This document shows positions 9,013 to 18,359 of a stretch of DNA of 37,895 bases, piece by piece. Location of the stretch: assembly GCF_023223525.1 (NCBI RefSeq), contig NZ_JALPRX010000132.1, forward strand, positions 1-37,895. The letters run 5' to 3'. The notes below the pieces were generated by a model. The model did no database searches. It had not been told where the DNA came from and saw only the letters and a list, made by a program, of their open reading frames with translations. Origin of the DNA: Roseomonas acroporae. GTDB taxonomy: Bacteria; Pseudomonadota; Alphaproteobacteria; Acetobacterales; Acetobacteraceae. Made by a program: the position numbers and the translations under genes. How positions within the stretch are numbered: the first letter of the stretch is position 1; every line of letters begins with the position of its first letter.

Positions 9013-9423
9013 GGCGGCCCGTCGTCAGGGCATTGCCGAGCCGGGCACGCTCGCCCGGCGGCTCGGGGAATGCACGGGAGCAAGGGCCGGAGCGGTAGAC
9101 CATGACCGTGGCGACCGCACACATGGCGCGGGCCGGGACATGATCCGTCCCGCGCCTGGGGCGGAAGGCGAGGCTGCATGGCACGGGATATCGGAACGTG
9201 GCGTCCTGCCGTCTAGGACCATTGTGTCCGGGGAGCGCTGTGCCCCGGGACCGTCGTGCTGGAACCGCTGCCCGGACGTGGCCGGGTTGCTCCGGGCCCC
9301 GCCCCCCCGGCATCGGTCGCGGAGACGGGCACCAGACTATCCGACAAGCCTGCCCGTGCCGCAGCCACTAACCAGGGCGTGGCGGCCAGCCGGCCGCTCC
9401 CGTGACGGCGCGACGGAGGCGGC
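9013..9423. promoter_or_regulatory. 411-bp divergent intergenic region upstream of iorA-like gene
   Basis: No credible gene in about 411 bp between the 5' ends of the regulator at 9012 and the 2Fe-2S gene at 9424. Small open frames here have shadow-like Arg/Pro-rich composition. One GC-rich inverted repeat is visible (CCGGGG at 9228-9233 and CCCCGG at 9243-9248, 9-nt loop), which could be an operator or chance. The purine run GGAGG just before 9424 is the ribosome site of the first operon gene. I could not assign promoter hexamers. Confidence 0.4.
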
Positions 9424-9876
9424 ATGCTCGAACTCACCATCAACGGCGCGACCCACCGGCTCGACGTCGAGGACGGGACGCCGCTGCTGTGGGTGATCCG
9501 CGACACGCTCGGCCTGACCGGCACGAAGTACGGCTGCGGCATCGCGCAGTGCGGCGCCTGCACCGTGCTGGTGGACGGGCAGGCGACGCGCGCCTGCATC
9601 ACCCCGGCGGAGAGCGTTGCGGGGGCGCAGGTGACCACCATCGAGGCGGTGGAGCAGGAGCCGGTGGGGCGGCGCGTGGTGGCGGCGTGGGTGGCGCACC
9701 AGGTGCCGCAATGCGGCTACTGCCAGTCCGGCCAGGTGATGGCGGCGACGGCGCTGCTGCGGCAGACGCCGAGGCCGGGCGAGGACGACATCGCGGCCGC
9801 CATGACGAATCTCTGCCGCTGCGGCACCTACAACGCCATCGCCGACGCGGTGCGCGCCGCCGCCTCAGCGGCCTGA
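9424..9876 (+). CDS. iorA: (2Fe-2S)-binding subunit of xanthine-oxidase-family Mo hydroxylase (IorA-like)
   Basis: 150-aa electron-transfer subunit. It has a plant-type ferredoxin 2Fe-2S site (C38, C43, C46, C58, in YGCGIAQCGACTVLVDG) and a second four-helix 2Fe-2S site (C97, C100, C131, C133, in QCGYC and CRCGTY). Both are standard for CoxS, IorA and QorS-type small subunits, and ~150 aa is the usual length. It passes electrons from the molybdenum subunit encoded next. There is no signal peptide, so it would be carried across the membrane with the Tat-exported partner if the complex is periplasmic. It is first in an operon with iorB (14-nt gap) and a cytochrome c. There is no FAD subunit in the operon, which fits the two-subunit isoquinoline 1-oxidoreductase type rather than the three-subunit CO-dehydrogenase type. 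Confidence 0.92.
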   Translation: MLELTINGATHRLDVEDGTPLLWVIRDTLGLTGTKYGCGIAQCGACTVLVDGQATRACITPAESVAGAQVTTIEAVEQEPVGRRVVAAWVAHQVPQCGYCQSGQVMAATALLRQTPRPGEDDIAAAMTNLCRCGTYNAIADAVRAAASAA

Positions 9877-9890
9877 GGCGGAGCGGGACC

Positions 9891-12152
9891 ATGAACGGCA
9901 TGACCCGCCCCCCGGCGCCGGCACCCGGCCTTCCCCGCGGCCTGCCCGGCGTGGCGCGGCCGGCGAACCTGTCGCGGCGCGGCGTGCTGGGCTTCGCGGC
10001 GGGGGCGCTGGTGCTCGGCGTGGCGCTGCCGCCGCGCCTCGCCCGCGCCCAGGGAACCACACAGGCAACCACGCCGGGCGCCGCGCCGCCGCCCGGCACG
10101 CGCGTGCCTGCCTTCCTGGAGATCGGCCCCGACGGGGCGGTGCGGCTGCTGAGCCCCTTCGTCGAGGGCGGGCAGGGCATCGGCACCGCCATGGCGCAGA
10201 TCGTCGGCGAGGAGCTGGATGCCGACCCCGCCCGCTTCACGGTGGAGTGCGCGCCGCCCGGCGCCGACTACCTGGTGGTCAACGGCATCCGCATGACCGG
10301 CGGTTCCTTCTCCACCCGCTCCTCCTACGAGACGATGCGCCGGCTCGGCGCCTCGGCGCGCGAGATGCTGCTGCGCGCCGCCGCCGCGCGCCTGCTGGTC
10401 GGGCAGGCGACGCTGACCACCGAGCCGGGCCAGGTGGTGCATGCCGCCTCGGGCCGACGGATAGGCTACGGCGAACTGGCCGGCGCCGCGCTGGCCCTGG
10501 CGCCGGCCGCCGCCGTGCCGCTGCGCGACCCGAAGACCTTCCGCTATATCGGCAAGCCGGTGGCGCGGCTGGACGCGCGGGAAAAATCCACTGGGCACGC
10601 GCGCTACAGCATCGACATGGCGGTGGACGGCATGCTGCAGGCGGCCGTGCAGCACGCGCCGCGCCTGGGCGGGGAGCCCGGCGCCTTCGCCAACGAGGCG
10701 GCGGTGCGGGCGATGCCGGGGGTGCACTCGATCCACCGTCTGCCCGGCGCGGTGGCGGTGCTGGCGGATCGCTGGTGGCGGGCGCGGCAGGCGGTGGCGG
10801 CGCTGGATGTCGCCTGGACGGCGGGCCGGGGCGGGCTGGAGGCGGATTTCTCCTCCGCCGTCATGCTGGCGGCGCTGCGAGCCGAGACGGGCGCCGGCGC
10901 GCCGGCCGAGCGGGAGGGCGACGTGGACAGCGCCCTGGCCGGGGCGGCACGGGTGGTGGAGGCCGAGTACGACGCGCCCTACCTCTCGCACGCGCAACTG
11001 GAGCCGCCCTCCGCCCTCGCCCGGTTCAACCCGGACGGCACGCTGGATCTCTGGCTGCCCAACCAGATGCCCGAGCTGTTCCAGGCGGCCGCCGCGCAGG
11101 TGGCAGGACTGCGGCCGGAGCAGGTGCGGCTGCACTCGCCGCTACTGGGAGGCTTCTTCGGCCGGCACTTCCTCTACGACTTCGCCAGCCCGTTCCAGCA
11201 GGCGATCCGGCTGGCGCAAGCGGCAGGGCAGCCAGTCAAGGTGATCTGGAGCCGCGAGGAGGAATTCGGCCGCGACGCGGTGCGGCCGATGGGCTTCGTG
11301 CGCTTCCGCGGCGGGCTCGACGCGCGGGGCATGCCCGTGGCGCTGCACGCGCGCGTGGTGGGTGAGGGGCCGATCGGCCGCTACTTCGGCGCGCTGCAGG
11401 GCGGCTCGCCGGTCGATCCGTCGATGGTCGAGGGTATCGTCGAGAAGCCCTACGCCATCCCGAACCGGCGTGTCGACTGCGTGCCGCACCGGCAACCGCC
11501 GGTGATCGCCTTCTGGCGCTCGGTCGGGCATTCGATGAACGACTTCTTCTACGAATCCTTCCTCGACGAGCTGGCCGTGGCAGGCGGCCAGGACCCGTTC
11601 ACGCTGCGCCTCGCCCTGCTGCGCGACCGGCCGCGCCAGCGCGCATTGCTGGAGGCGGTGGGAGAACTGTCCGGCGGCTGGAAGCGCGGGCCGTTCGAGG
11701 CGGAGGGCACGCGCCGCGCGCGCGGCGTCGCCATGGCGACGCCCTTCAACACCGAGGTCGCCACCATCGCCGAGGTGTCGATCGCGGCGGGCGAGGTGGT
11801 GGTGCACGATGTCTGGGTGGCGATCGACCCGGGCTCGATCGTCAACCCCGCGATCATCGAGCGGCAGGTGCAGTCCGCCGTGGCGCTCGGCCTGTCCGCC
11901 TCGCTGCTGGAGGAAGTGGTGTTCGAGGAAGGCGCGCCGCGCGCCCGGAACTTCGACAACTACCCGATCCTGCCGCGCGACCGCATGCCGCGGGTGCATG
12001 TCCGCATCGTCGAGAGCGGCGCGCCGATGGGCGGCATCGGCGAGCCCGGCCTGCCCGGCGTGCCGCCCGCCGTCGCCAACGCGGTGGCGGCCCTCACCGG
12101 CCGGCGCGTACGCAGCCTGCCCTTCGCCAAGACCCGCCTCGGAGCCGCGTGA
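9891..12152 (+). CDS. iorB: molybdopterin-binding aldehyde/N-heterocycle oxidoreductase large subunit (IorB-like)
   Basis: 753-aa large subunit of the IorB group of the xanthine-oxidase family. The N-terminus has a twin-arginine signal (LSRRGVLGFAAG, R29-R30, then a hydrophobic stretch to ARAQ at ~51-54). This points to Tat export of the folded, cofactor-loaded complex. The C-terminal GGIGEPG holds the conserved Glu that acts as catalytic base at the Mo centre in this family. Known members hydroxylate N-heterocycles such as isoquinoline, or oxidise aldehydes; the substrate here cannot be read from sequence. The ATG at 9891 has GGAG 7 nt upstream and places the RR motif at the expected distance. 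Its stop overlaps the next gene (TGATG), which indicates translational coupling. Confidence 0.9.
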   Translation: MNGMTRPPAPAPGLPRGLPGVARPANLSRRGVLGFAAGALVLGVALPPRLARAQGTTQATTPGAAPPPGTRVPAFLEIGPDGAVRLLSPFVEGGQGIGTAMAQIVGEELDADPARFTVECAPPGADYLVVNGIRMTGGSFSTRSSYETMRRLGASAREMLLRAAAARLLVGQATLTTEPGQVVHAASGRRIGYGELAGAALALAPAAAVPLRDPKTFRYIGKPVARLDAREKSTGHARYSIDMAVDGMLQAAVQHAPRLGGEPGAFANEAAVRAMPGVHSIHRLPGAVAVLADRWWRARQAVAALDVAWTAGRGGLEADFSSAVMLAALRAETGAGAPAEREGDVDSALAGAARVVEAEYDAPYLSHAQLEPPSALARFNPDGTLDLWLPNQMPELFQAAAAQVAGLRPEQVRLHSPLLGGFFGRHFLYDFASPFQQAIRLAQAAGQPVKVIWSREEEFGRDAVRPMGFVRFRGGLDARGMPVALHARVVGEGPIGRYFGALQGGSPVDPSMVEGIVEKPYAIPNRRVDCVPHRQPPVIAFWRSVGHSMNDFFYESFLDELAVAGGQDPFTLRLALLRDRPRQRALLEAVGELSGGWKRGPFEAEGTRRARGVAMATPFNTEVATIAEVSIAAGEVVVHDVWVAIDPGSIVNPAIIERQVQSAVALGLSASLLEEVVFEEGAPRARNFDNYPILPRDRMPRVHVRIVESGAPMGGIGEPGLPGVPPAVANAVAALTGRRVRSLPFAKTRLGAA

Positions 12153-12523
12153 TGCGACACCTCGTCCTGCCTGCCGCCTTCACGATTCTCCTGGCGCAGC
12201 CTTCCCTGGCGGCGGATGCCGACCACGGCAAGGTGCTGTTCCAGCGGCAATGCGCCGCCTGCCATCAGGTGGCGACGCCGCGCAACGGCGTGGGGCCGTC
12301 GCTGCTGGGCGTGACGAACCGCCCGGCCGGCACGGCAGAGGGCTTCGGCTACTCGCCGGCCCTGAAGGGTTCCGGCCTGACCTGGACGGCCGAGAACCTC
12401 GACGCCTACCTCGCCAACCCCGGCGGCCGGGTGCCCGGCACGCGCATGCCGACGCGCGTCGCGAACGACGCCGACCGCGCCGATATCGTCGCTTTCCTGC
12501 AACAGGGCGCCGCGCCGAACTGA
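12152..12523 (+). CDS. periplasmic cytochrome c (class I, 123 aa)
   Basis: Small monohaem cytochrome c. It has a signal peptide (residues ~1-20, ending PSLA before ADADHG), the haem site CAACH (C34, C37, H38), GVGPSLLGV as the usual loop, and the likely axial Met99 in GTRMP. The ATG at 12152 overlaps the stop of iorB and has GGAG 7 nt upstream; a GTG one codon earlier is also possible. Placed directly after iorAB it is the natural electron acceptor, passing electrons from the 2Fe-2S subunit to the respiratory chain. Family and haem binding are seen directly; the partner role is inferred from the operon. Confidence 0.9.
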   Translation: MRHLVLPAAFTILLAQPSLAADADHGKVLFQRQCAACHQVATPRNGVGPSLLGVTNRPAGTAEGFGYSPALKGSGLTWTAENLDAYLANPGGRVPGTRMPTRVANDADRADIVAFLQQGAAPN

Positions 12524-12538
12524 CGGAGGATCGTATTC

Positions 12539-13402
<864 letters not shown>

Positions 13403-13512
13403 GGTCCGGCCGCACGCAGCGCCGACCACCGTGATCGGCCCGGACCGCGCCGCCTGCCCCACGCGGCCGCGACCGGGGAAGCCCGGCGCAACTGGAAACG
13501 GAAGGACCGGAC

Positions 13513-14343
13513 ATGCGGGACACTCTCGAACAGGCACGGACGCGATACGTCGATGCCGGAGGCGTGCGCTTCGGATACCGCCGCCTGGGGCCGGAGACCG
13601 GCATCCCGCTGGTCCTGCTGCAGCATTTCACCGGGACGATCGACGCCTGGGATCCCGCGGTGGTCAATGCGCTGGCCGCGGATCGGCCGGTGATCGCCTT
13701 CAATAATGCCGGCGTCGGCACGACCTCCGGCGAAACGCCCGACACCATCGAGCGGCAGGCCGCCGATGCGGAAGCCTTCATCGTGGCGCTTGGCCTGGAG
13801 GAGATCGATCTCCTCGGCTTCTCGCTGGGAGGCTTCCTGGCGCAGGTGATGGCCGCCCGCGGGACGCTCGCGGTGCGTCGGCTCATCCTCACCGGAACGG
13901 CCCCGCGCGGCGGCGAGGAGCACCTGCTGGAGGTCGTTGCCGCGGCCTTCGCCCGCAAGGCGCGCGACGTCAGGCTGCCGCTCTTCTTCACCCCGTCCGA
14001 TGCGAGCCAGGTGGCGGGCGAGGCCTTCATCGACCGAGCGGGCCTTCGCAGGGAGGACCGGGATCCCGATCGCGGCGACGCCGTCAGCAACCCGCAGGCG
14101 CAGGCGATCATCCGTTGGTGCGCGGAGACCGATCCGGATTACGGAACACTGCGGGCGATCAGGCAGCCGACGCTCATCGTTCACGGCAGCGACGACACGA
14201 TGTTCCCGCCGATCAACGCCTACGACATGTCGAGGCGGATGAGCGACGCGACGCTGATTATCTATCCGGACTCGGGGCACGGGGCACTGTTCCAGTATCC
14301 GGCGACATTCGTATCGCACGCCAGGATCTTTCTCGATGCATGA
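13513..14343 (+). CDS. alpha/beta hydrolase
   Basis: 276-aa alpha/beta hydrolase with the full triad: nucleophile elbow GFSLGG (Ser104), acid in VHGSDDTMFP (Asp227 or Asp228) and His256 in YPDSGHGALFQYP. The oxyanion loop is in LLQHFTGTIDAWDP (35-48). This layout is close to the group of small hydrolases often located near short-chain dehydrogenases and Old Yellow Enzyme genes in proteobacteria. No substrate can be assigned. The ATG at 13513 is preceded by GGAAGG with about 7 nt spacing. The next gene starts 28 nt after the stop, so the two are probably cotranscribed. It is a paralogue of the intact hydrolase at 1671-2555 and of the fragment at 1290-1466. Confidence 0.9.
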   Translation: MRDTLEQARTRYVDAGGVRFGYRRLGPETGIPLVLLQHFTGTIDAWDPAVVNALAADRPVIAFNNAGVGTTSGETPDTIERQAADAEAFIVALGLEEIDLLGFSLGGFLAQVMAARGTLAVRRLILTGTAPRGGEEHLLEVVAAAFARKARDVRLPLFFTPSDASQVAGEAFIDRAGLRREDRDPDRGDAVSNPQAQAIIRWCAETDPDYGTLRAIRQPTLIVHGSDDTMFPPINAYDMSRRMSDATLIIYPDSGHGALFQYPATFVSHARIFLDA

Positions 14344-14371
14344 AAGACGGCACGAACCACGGGAGCGAAGC

Positions 14372-15091
14372 ATGGACAAGCTGAGCCGGAAGATCATCGA
14401 TGCCCATGGCGGGCTCGACCGTTGGAAGAAGTTCATGACCCTGACGAGCCGGCTCCGCCAGGGCGGCGCGCTGTGGCCGCTCAAGGGGCAGGGCGGCAAG
14501 CTCGACGAGACGAGCGTGACCGTCCGGCTTGGGCAGGAATGGGCATCGCATTCGCCGTTCGGGCTGGAAGGGAAGTCGAGCCTGTTCAAGCCCGACCGGG
14601 TGGAGATCAGGGACGCCGCCGGAACGCTCGTCGAGGCGCTGGACGATCCAAGGCTCTCCTTCGCTGGCCACACGCTTGAGACCCCCTGGAGCGAGCCGCA
14701 ACTGGCCTACTTCGCCGGGATCGCGATGTGGACCTACCTTAACGTGCCGTTCCTGCTGGCAGCCCCCGGCGTCGTGACTAGGCCCCTTGGGGAATGGCGG
14801 GAGAAGGGCGAGCTCTGGCAGCGCCTCGAAGTGACATTCCCGCCGGATATTGCAACGCATAGCACCGTCCAGACCCTCTATGTCGACGACAGCGGCCTGC
14901 TGAAGCGCCACGACTATGATGTCGAGATAGCTGGAAACACCCCGGGAGCGCACTACGTGGGGAAGTATGTCGAGGTCCAGGGCTTACGGTTTCCCACCGA
15001 ACGGCGCATCTATCCCCGGCAGCCAGATGGTACTGCGCTGACCGCGCCTTTGGTCGTATCGATCGATCTGTCCGACATCCATCTCAGTTGA
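14372..15091 (+). CDS. conserved protein of unknown function (239 aa)
   Basis: I do not recognise a named family with certainty. The protein begins MDKLSRKIIDAHGGLDRW, has no signal peptide or membrane helix, and alternates beta-like segments. The C-terminal half carries YVDDSGLLKRHDYDVEIAG, then HYVGKYVEVQGLRFPTERR. This spacing recalls beta-rich proteins of the outer-membrane lipoprotein-sorting (LolA/LppX-like) fold, in which an extended sheet binds a lipid or hydrophobic ligand; that is a weak resemblance from memory only. The ATG at 14372 is chosen over an upstream in-frame ATG at 14336 because GGGAGCG lies about 8 nt before it and the upstream option overlaps the preceding hydrolase. 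Codon use at the third position is somewhat less GC-biased than in the flanking genes. Confidence 0.7.
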   Translation: MDKLSRKIIDAHGGLDRWKKFMTLTSRLRQGGALWPLKGQGGKLDETSVTVRLGQEWASHSPFGLEGKSSLFKPDRVEIRDAAGTLVEALDDPRLSFAGHTLETPWSEPQLAYFAGIAMWTYLNVPFLLAAPGVVTRPLGEWREKGELWQRLEVTFPPDIATHSTVQTLYVDDSGLLKRHDYDVEIAGNTPGAHYVGKYVEVQGLRFPTERRIYPRQPDGTALTAPLVVSIDLSDIHLS

Positions 15092-15294
15092 TTTTCCAGG
15101 TTTTTGTCCGCCCCATTCAGGCCGTTGCACGGCAGATTCCGGCATTGATTGCGGATGCGGCACGTCACCTCGCCACAGGCGGAGCGTTGCGGGCGCCGGC
15201 GGACCGATGGGCTGGGCAGGTACGCCATGAAGCTCCGAACCGGAATTCCTGCAGCCCGATCCGAAACCGACGATATGTCCATAAAGGCGATCCC

Positions 15295-16092
15295 ATGACC
15301 GGAAAGTACACCGCCCTCGTCACCGGCGCCTCCACCGGCATCGGTGCCACTTATGCGGACCGCTTGGCGCGACGAGGCCATAACCTCGTCCTCGTCGCAC
15401 GGAACGCAGCGCGGATGGTGGCGTTGGCCGATGGCTTCCGCCATGATTACGGCATCGCCGTGGAGGTGTTGCGCGCCGACCTCACGGATACCGCCGACCT
15501 TGCCGGGGTGGAGGCACGGCTGCGCGATGACGCGGGCATCGGTATGCTGGTCAACAATGCCGGCGCGGGGCTCGGCGGCAGTTTCCTGACGCAATCCCCC
15601 GACGATCTCGCCCGCCTCGTCGCACTCAACGTGACGGCGCCGATGCGCCTTGCCAGCGCCGCCGCGCCGCGCATGGCGGCGGCCGGCAACGGCGCCATCG
15701 TCAACATCGGCTCCGTGGTCGGGCTGGCGCCGGAGTTCGGCATGGCCGTCTACGGCGGTACCAAGGCCTTCATCCTGCATCTTTCGCAGTCGCTGGCGCT
15801 GGAGCTGGAGCCCAGGGGTGTGCGGGTCCAGGCCGTGCTGCCTGCGGCGACGCGTACCGAGCTTTGGGGCCGTGCCGGCATCGACATCGCTCGTTTGGAC
15901 GGCGTGATGGAGGTGGGAGAACTGGTCGACGCCGCGTTGACGGGCTTCGATCGCGGCGAGACCGTGACCATCCCGCCCCTGCCCAAGGCCGCACAGTGGG
16001 AGGCGATGGAAGCGGCACGCCAAGCCATGCTGCCCAATCTGCGCCAGAGGCACGCCGCCGCGCGCTACCACGCTGCCGCCTCCGCGGCATGA
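15295..16092 (+). CDS. short-chain dehydrogenase/reductase (SDR)
   Basis: 265-aa classical SDR. The NAD(P)-binding TGASTGIG is at residues 10-17, NNAG at 87-90, catalytic Ser140 in NIGSVVG, and Tyr153/Lys157 in YGGTKAF. It interconverts an alcohol and a ketone or aldehyde; the Arg-containing VARNAARM segment after the second strand suggests a preference for NADPH, which is inference. The ATG at 15295 has only a weak AAAGG ribosome site. About 200 bp separate it from the preceding gene, so it may have its own promoter. It is followed 58 nt later by an Old Yellow Enzyme gene, and together they could act on an enone or ketone substrate. Confidence 0.9.
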   Translation: MTGKYTALVTGASTGIGATYADRLARRGHNLVLVARNAARMVALADGFRHDYGIAVEVLRADLTDTADLAGVEARLRDDAGIGMLVNNAGAGLGGSFLTQSPDDLARLVALNVTAPMRLASAAAPRMAAAGNGAIVNIGSVVGLAPEFGMAVYGGTKAFILHLSQSLALELEPRGVRVQAVLPAATRTELWGRAGIDIARLDGVMEVGELVDAALTGFDRGETVTIPPLPKAAQWEAMEAARQAMLPNLRQRHAAARYHAAASAA

Positions 16093-16150
16093 TTTCCCTG
16101 GGGCGCCGCCGTCGCCCCGCCACTGAGCAGACCGCACCGGGAGACGATAC

Positions 16151-17242
16151 ATGACCGACGACGCCCTGTTCCGGCCCTACGCGCTGGGCGGCATCACACT
16201 GGCCAACCGCATCGTCATGGCGCCGCTGACGCGCAACCGGGCCGGCGACGGCTTCGTGCCGGGCGAACTGGCCGCCACCTACTATGCCCAACGCGCCTCG
16301 GCCGGCCTCATCGTCTCCGAGGCAACGCAGATCTCGCGGCAGGGCCAGGGCTACCAGGACACCCCCGGCATCTATACGCCGGCGCAGGTGGCGGGCTGGC
16401 GCCGCGTGACAGACGCGGTCCACGCCAAGGGTGGGCGGATCTTCCTCCAGCTCTGGCATGTGGGCCGGATCAGCCACGTGGATCTGCAGGAGGGCGGTGC
16501 CGCGCCGGTCGCACCCTCCGCCATCCGTGCCGAGACCAAGACCTTCGTCAACGGCGGCTTCGCCGACGTCTCCGAGCCGCGCGCGCTTCGCCTCGACGAG
16601 ATACCCGGCATCGTCGCCGACTTCCGCCGCGCCGCGGCCAATGCCCTCGAGGCCGGCTTCGATGGCGTCGAGGTGCATGGCGCAAACGGCTATCTGCTCG
16701 ACCAGTTCGCCAAGGACGGCGCCAACCGGCGCGCCGACGCCTATGGCGGCTCGGTCGAGAACCGCGCCCGGCTGATGATCGAGGTCGCGCGAGCGGTGGC
16801 CGAGGAGGTGGGCGCCGAGCGTACCGGCATCCGGATCTCGCCGGTTTCCCCCGCCAATGCCATCACCTGCAGCGACCCACAGTCACAGTTCGACTACATC
16901 GTCAGGGAGCTGGACAGGCTTGGCTTAGTGTACCTGCACGTGGTGGAGGGCGCGACCGGTGGTCCGCGCGACGTGGTGCCTTTCGACTATGGGGCGCTGC
17001 GCAGGGCCTTCCGCAATACCTACCTTGCCAACAACGGTCTGACGCTGGACCTTGCCACCAGCAAATTGGCAGCGGACGAGGCCGACCTCTTCGCCTTCGG
17101 CCGTCCTTTTATCGCCAACCCCGACCTGGTGGAGCGACTGCGGACCAGCGCGCCGCTGAATCCGCTGGACCCGTCCACGCTCTATGGCGGTGGCGCTAGA
17201 GGATACACCGACTACCCCGCCTTGGCCGATGCCGCGGTCTGA
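16151..17242 (+). CDS. Old Yellow Enzyme family alkene reductase (NemA-like)
   Basis: 363-aa FMN-dependent ene-reductase of the NemA/OYE group. It has APLTRNRA near the N-terminus (24-31) and FLQLWHVGR (98-106). HGANGYLLDQF (176-186) supplies the substrate-binding His176 and Asn179 and the proton-donating Tyr181. LFAFGRPFIANPDL near the end belongs to the FMN phosphate site. It reduces activated C=C bonds of enones, maleimides or nitro compounds using NAD(P)H. The usual family length is 350-370 aa. The start is supported by a GGGAGA ribosome site 5-8 nt upstream. It follows the SDR gene on the same strand. Downstream lies the insertion-sequence cluster, starting within about 130 bp. Confidence 0.93.
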   Translation: MTDDALFRPYALGGITLANRIVMAPLTRNRAGDGFVPGELAATYYAQRASAGLIVSEATQISRQGQGYQDTPGIYTPAQVAGWRRVTDAVHAKGGRIFLQLWHVGRISHVDLQEGGAAPVAPSAIRAETKTFVNGGFADVSEPRALRLDEIPGIVADFRRAAANALEAGFDGVEVHGANGYLLDQFAKDGANRRADAYGGSVENRARLMIEVARAVAEEVGAERTGIRISPVSPANAITCSDPQSQFDYIVRELDRLGLVYLHVVEGATGGPRDVVPFDYGALRRAFRNTYLANNGLTLDLATSKLAADEADLFAFGRPFIANPDLVERLRTSAPLNPLDPSTLYGGGARGYTDYPALADAAV

Positions 17243-17367
17243 AGCCGCGGGCTGTGCACAGGCGCGATCCTGGCGTGCTGCCCAGCATCCCGGCCGATCA
17301 GGCGCCAGCCAGGAAGGGCATCCGGCGCTGCACCTACACGGGCCGAGTTCAGGGTGTCGCCACACAC

Positions 17368-17942
17368 GCCGCCTGGGCCTGACGCCGATTTACCAACGGC
17401 CGCGGACGACGGTGCCCAACTCCGAGCACCGGGTCTTCCCCTACCTGCTGCGGGACCTGGTCATCGACCGGCCTAACCAGGTCTGCTGCACCGACATCAC
17501 CTACCTGCCGATGCGGCGCGGCTTCCTCTACCTGGTCGCGGTGATGGACTGGACAACGCGCAAGGTGCTGACCTGGCGGGTGTCGAACACCATCGCGACG
17601 CGATCCCACGCAGTGATGTCGGCAAAGCCGACAGGGGACGTGGAGTTCTGCCTCGAGGCTTTGGAAGAGGCCCTGGCCCGGTTCGGGCGGCCGGAGATCT
17701 TCAACAGCGATCAGGGCAGTCAATTCACCTCGCCGCGCTTCACCGGGGTGCTGCAGCAGGCCGGGGTGCGCATCTCGATGGACGGCCGCGGCCGATGGAT
17801 GGACAATGTCTTCATCGAACGGCTGTGGCGCAGCTTGAAGTACGAGTGCGTCTACCTGCATGCCTTCGAGACCGGCTCGGAGCTGCGGGCCGGGCTGGGG
17901 AAGTGGATCGGCTACTACAATGCCCGACGCCCCCGTAGCGCG
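17368..17942 (+). pseudogene. IS3-family transposase (orfB) fragment, truncated at both ends
   Basis: Carries the rve/integrase core of an IS3-family OrfB from LGLTPIYQRPRTT to YYNARRP. The DDE acidic residues are present: Asp in CCTDITYLP, Asp in NSDQGSQFTS, Glu in NVFIERLWRSLKYE. The orfA gene and the N-terminal part of orfB are missing. The 3' end stops abruptly at the left inverted repeat of the IS1595 element, and the in-frame TGA at 17946 actually belongs to that repeat. There is also an in-frame insert of about 13 residues (from about 17594 to 17634, IATRSHAVMSAKPTG) between RVSNT and DVEFCLEALEEAL, where family members normally run straight through. It is not functional as it stands. 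Confidence 0.85.
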
Positions 17943-17960
17943 TCCTGATTACCCAGATTC

Positions 17961-17989
17961 TTCCGCTTTTCGTCTGGAAGTGTTATACT
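17961..17989 (+). promoter_or_regulatory. possible transposase promoter of the IS1595 element
   Basis: TATACT at 17984-17989 is a good -10 match in an otherwise GC-rich region, just inside the left inverted repeat and about 33 bp before the transposase ATG at 18022. A weak -35 (TTCCGC region) lies at the usual distance of about 17 bp. This is inference from pattern only. Confidence 0.35.
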
Positions 17990-18351
17990 TCAGTGAGTTA
18001 TCGATTAGCGGGGCATGGGCGATGGCGCGCAACGCGGTGCAGTTCCAGAAGGGATTGAGCCTGTCGGCGTTCCAGGCGCGCTACGGGACGGAGGAGCAGT
18101 GCCACGCGGCGCTGGTGGCGTGGCGCTGGCCCGAGGGGTTCGCCTGCCCGCGTTGCGGCGGGCAGCGCTACGCGGTGTGCGGGCCGCGCAAGCTGTTCCA
18201 GTGCTCGGCCTGCCGGCACCAGACCTCGGTGCGGGCGGGGACGGTGTTCCAGGCCTCGAAGCTGGCGGCGACCCAGTGGTTCCTCGGGCTCTTCCTGCTG
18301 ACACAGAGCAAGAACGACATCGCGGCGCTGGAGCTGATGCGCCAGCTCGGG

Positions 18352-18359
18352 GTCAAGTA
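18352..18359. repeat. 8-bp target site duplication of the IS256 element (left copy)
   Basis: GTCAAGTA lies immediately left of the IS256 inverted repeat and recurs at 19682-19689 immediately right of it. Eight to nine base pairs is the normal duplication size for IS256-family elements. A perfect duplication implies simple transposition that has not since been rearranged. Confidence 0.92.

Noticed and set aside
9002-9313. Minus-strand frame in the iorA upstream region
   Set aside because: It overlaps the start of the regulator gene, is Arg/Pro-rich and has no recognisable feature.
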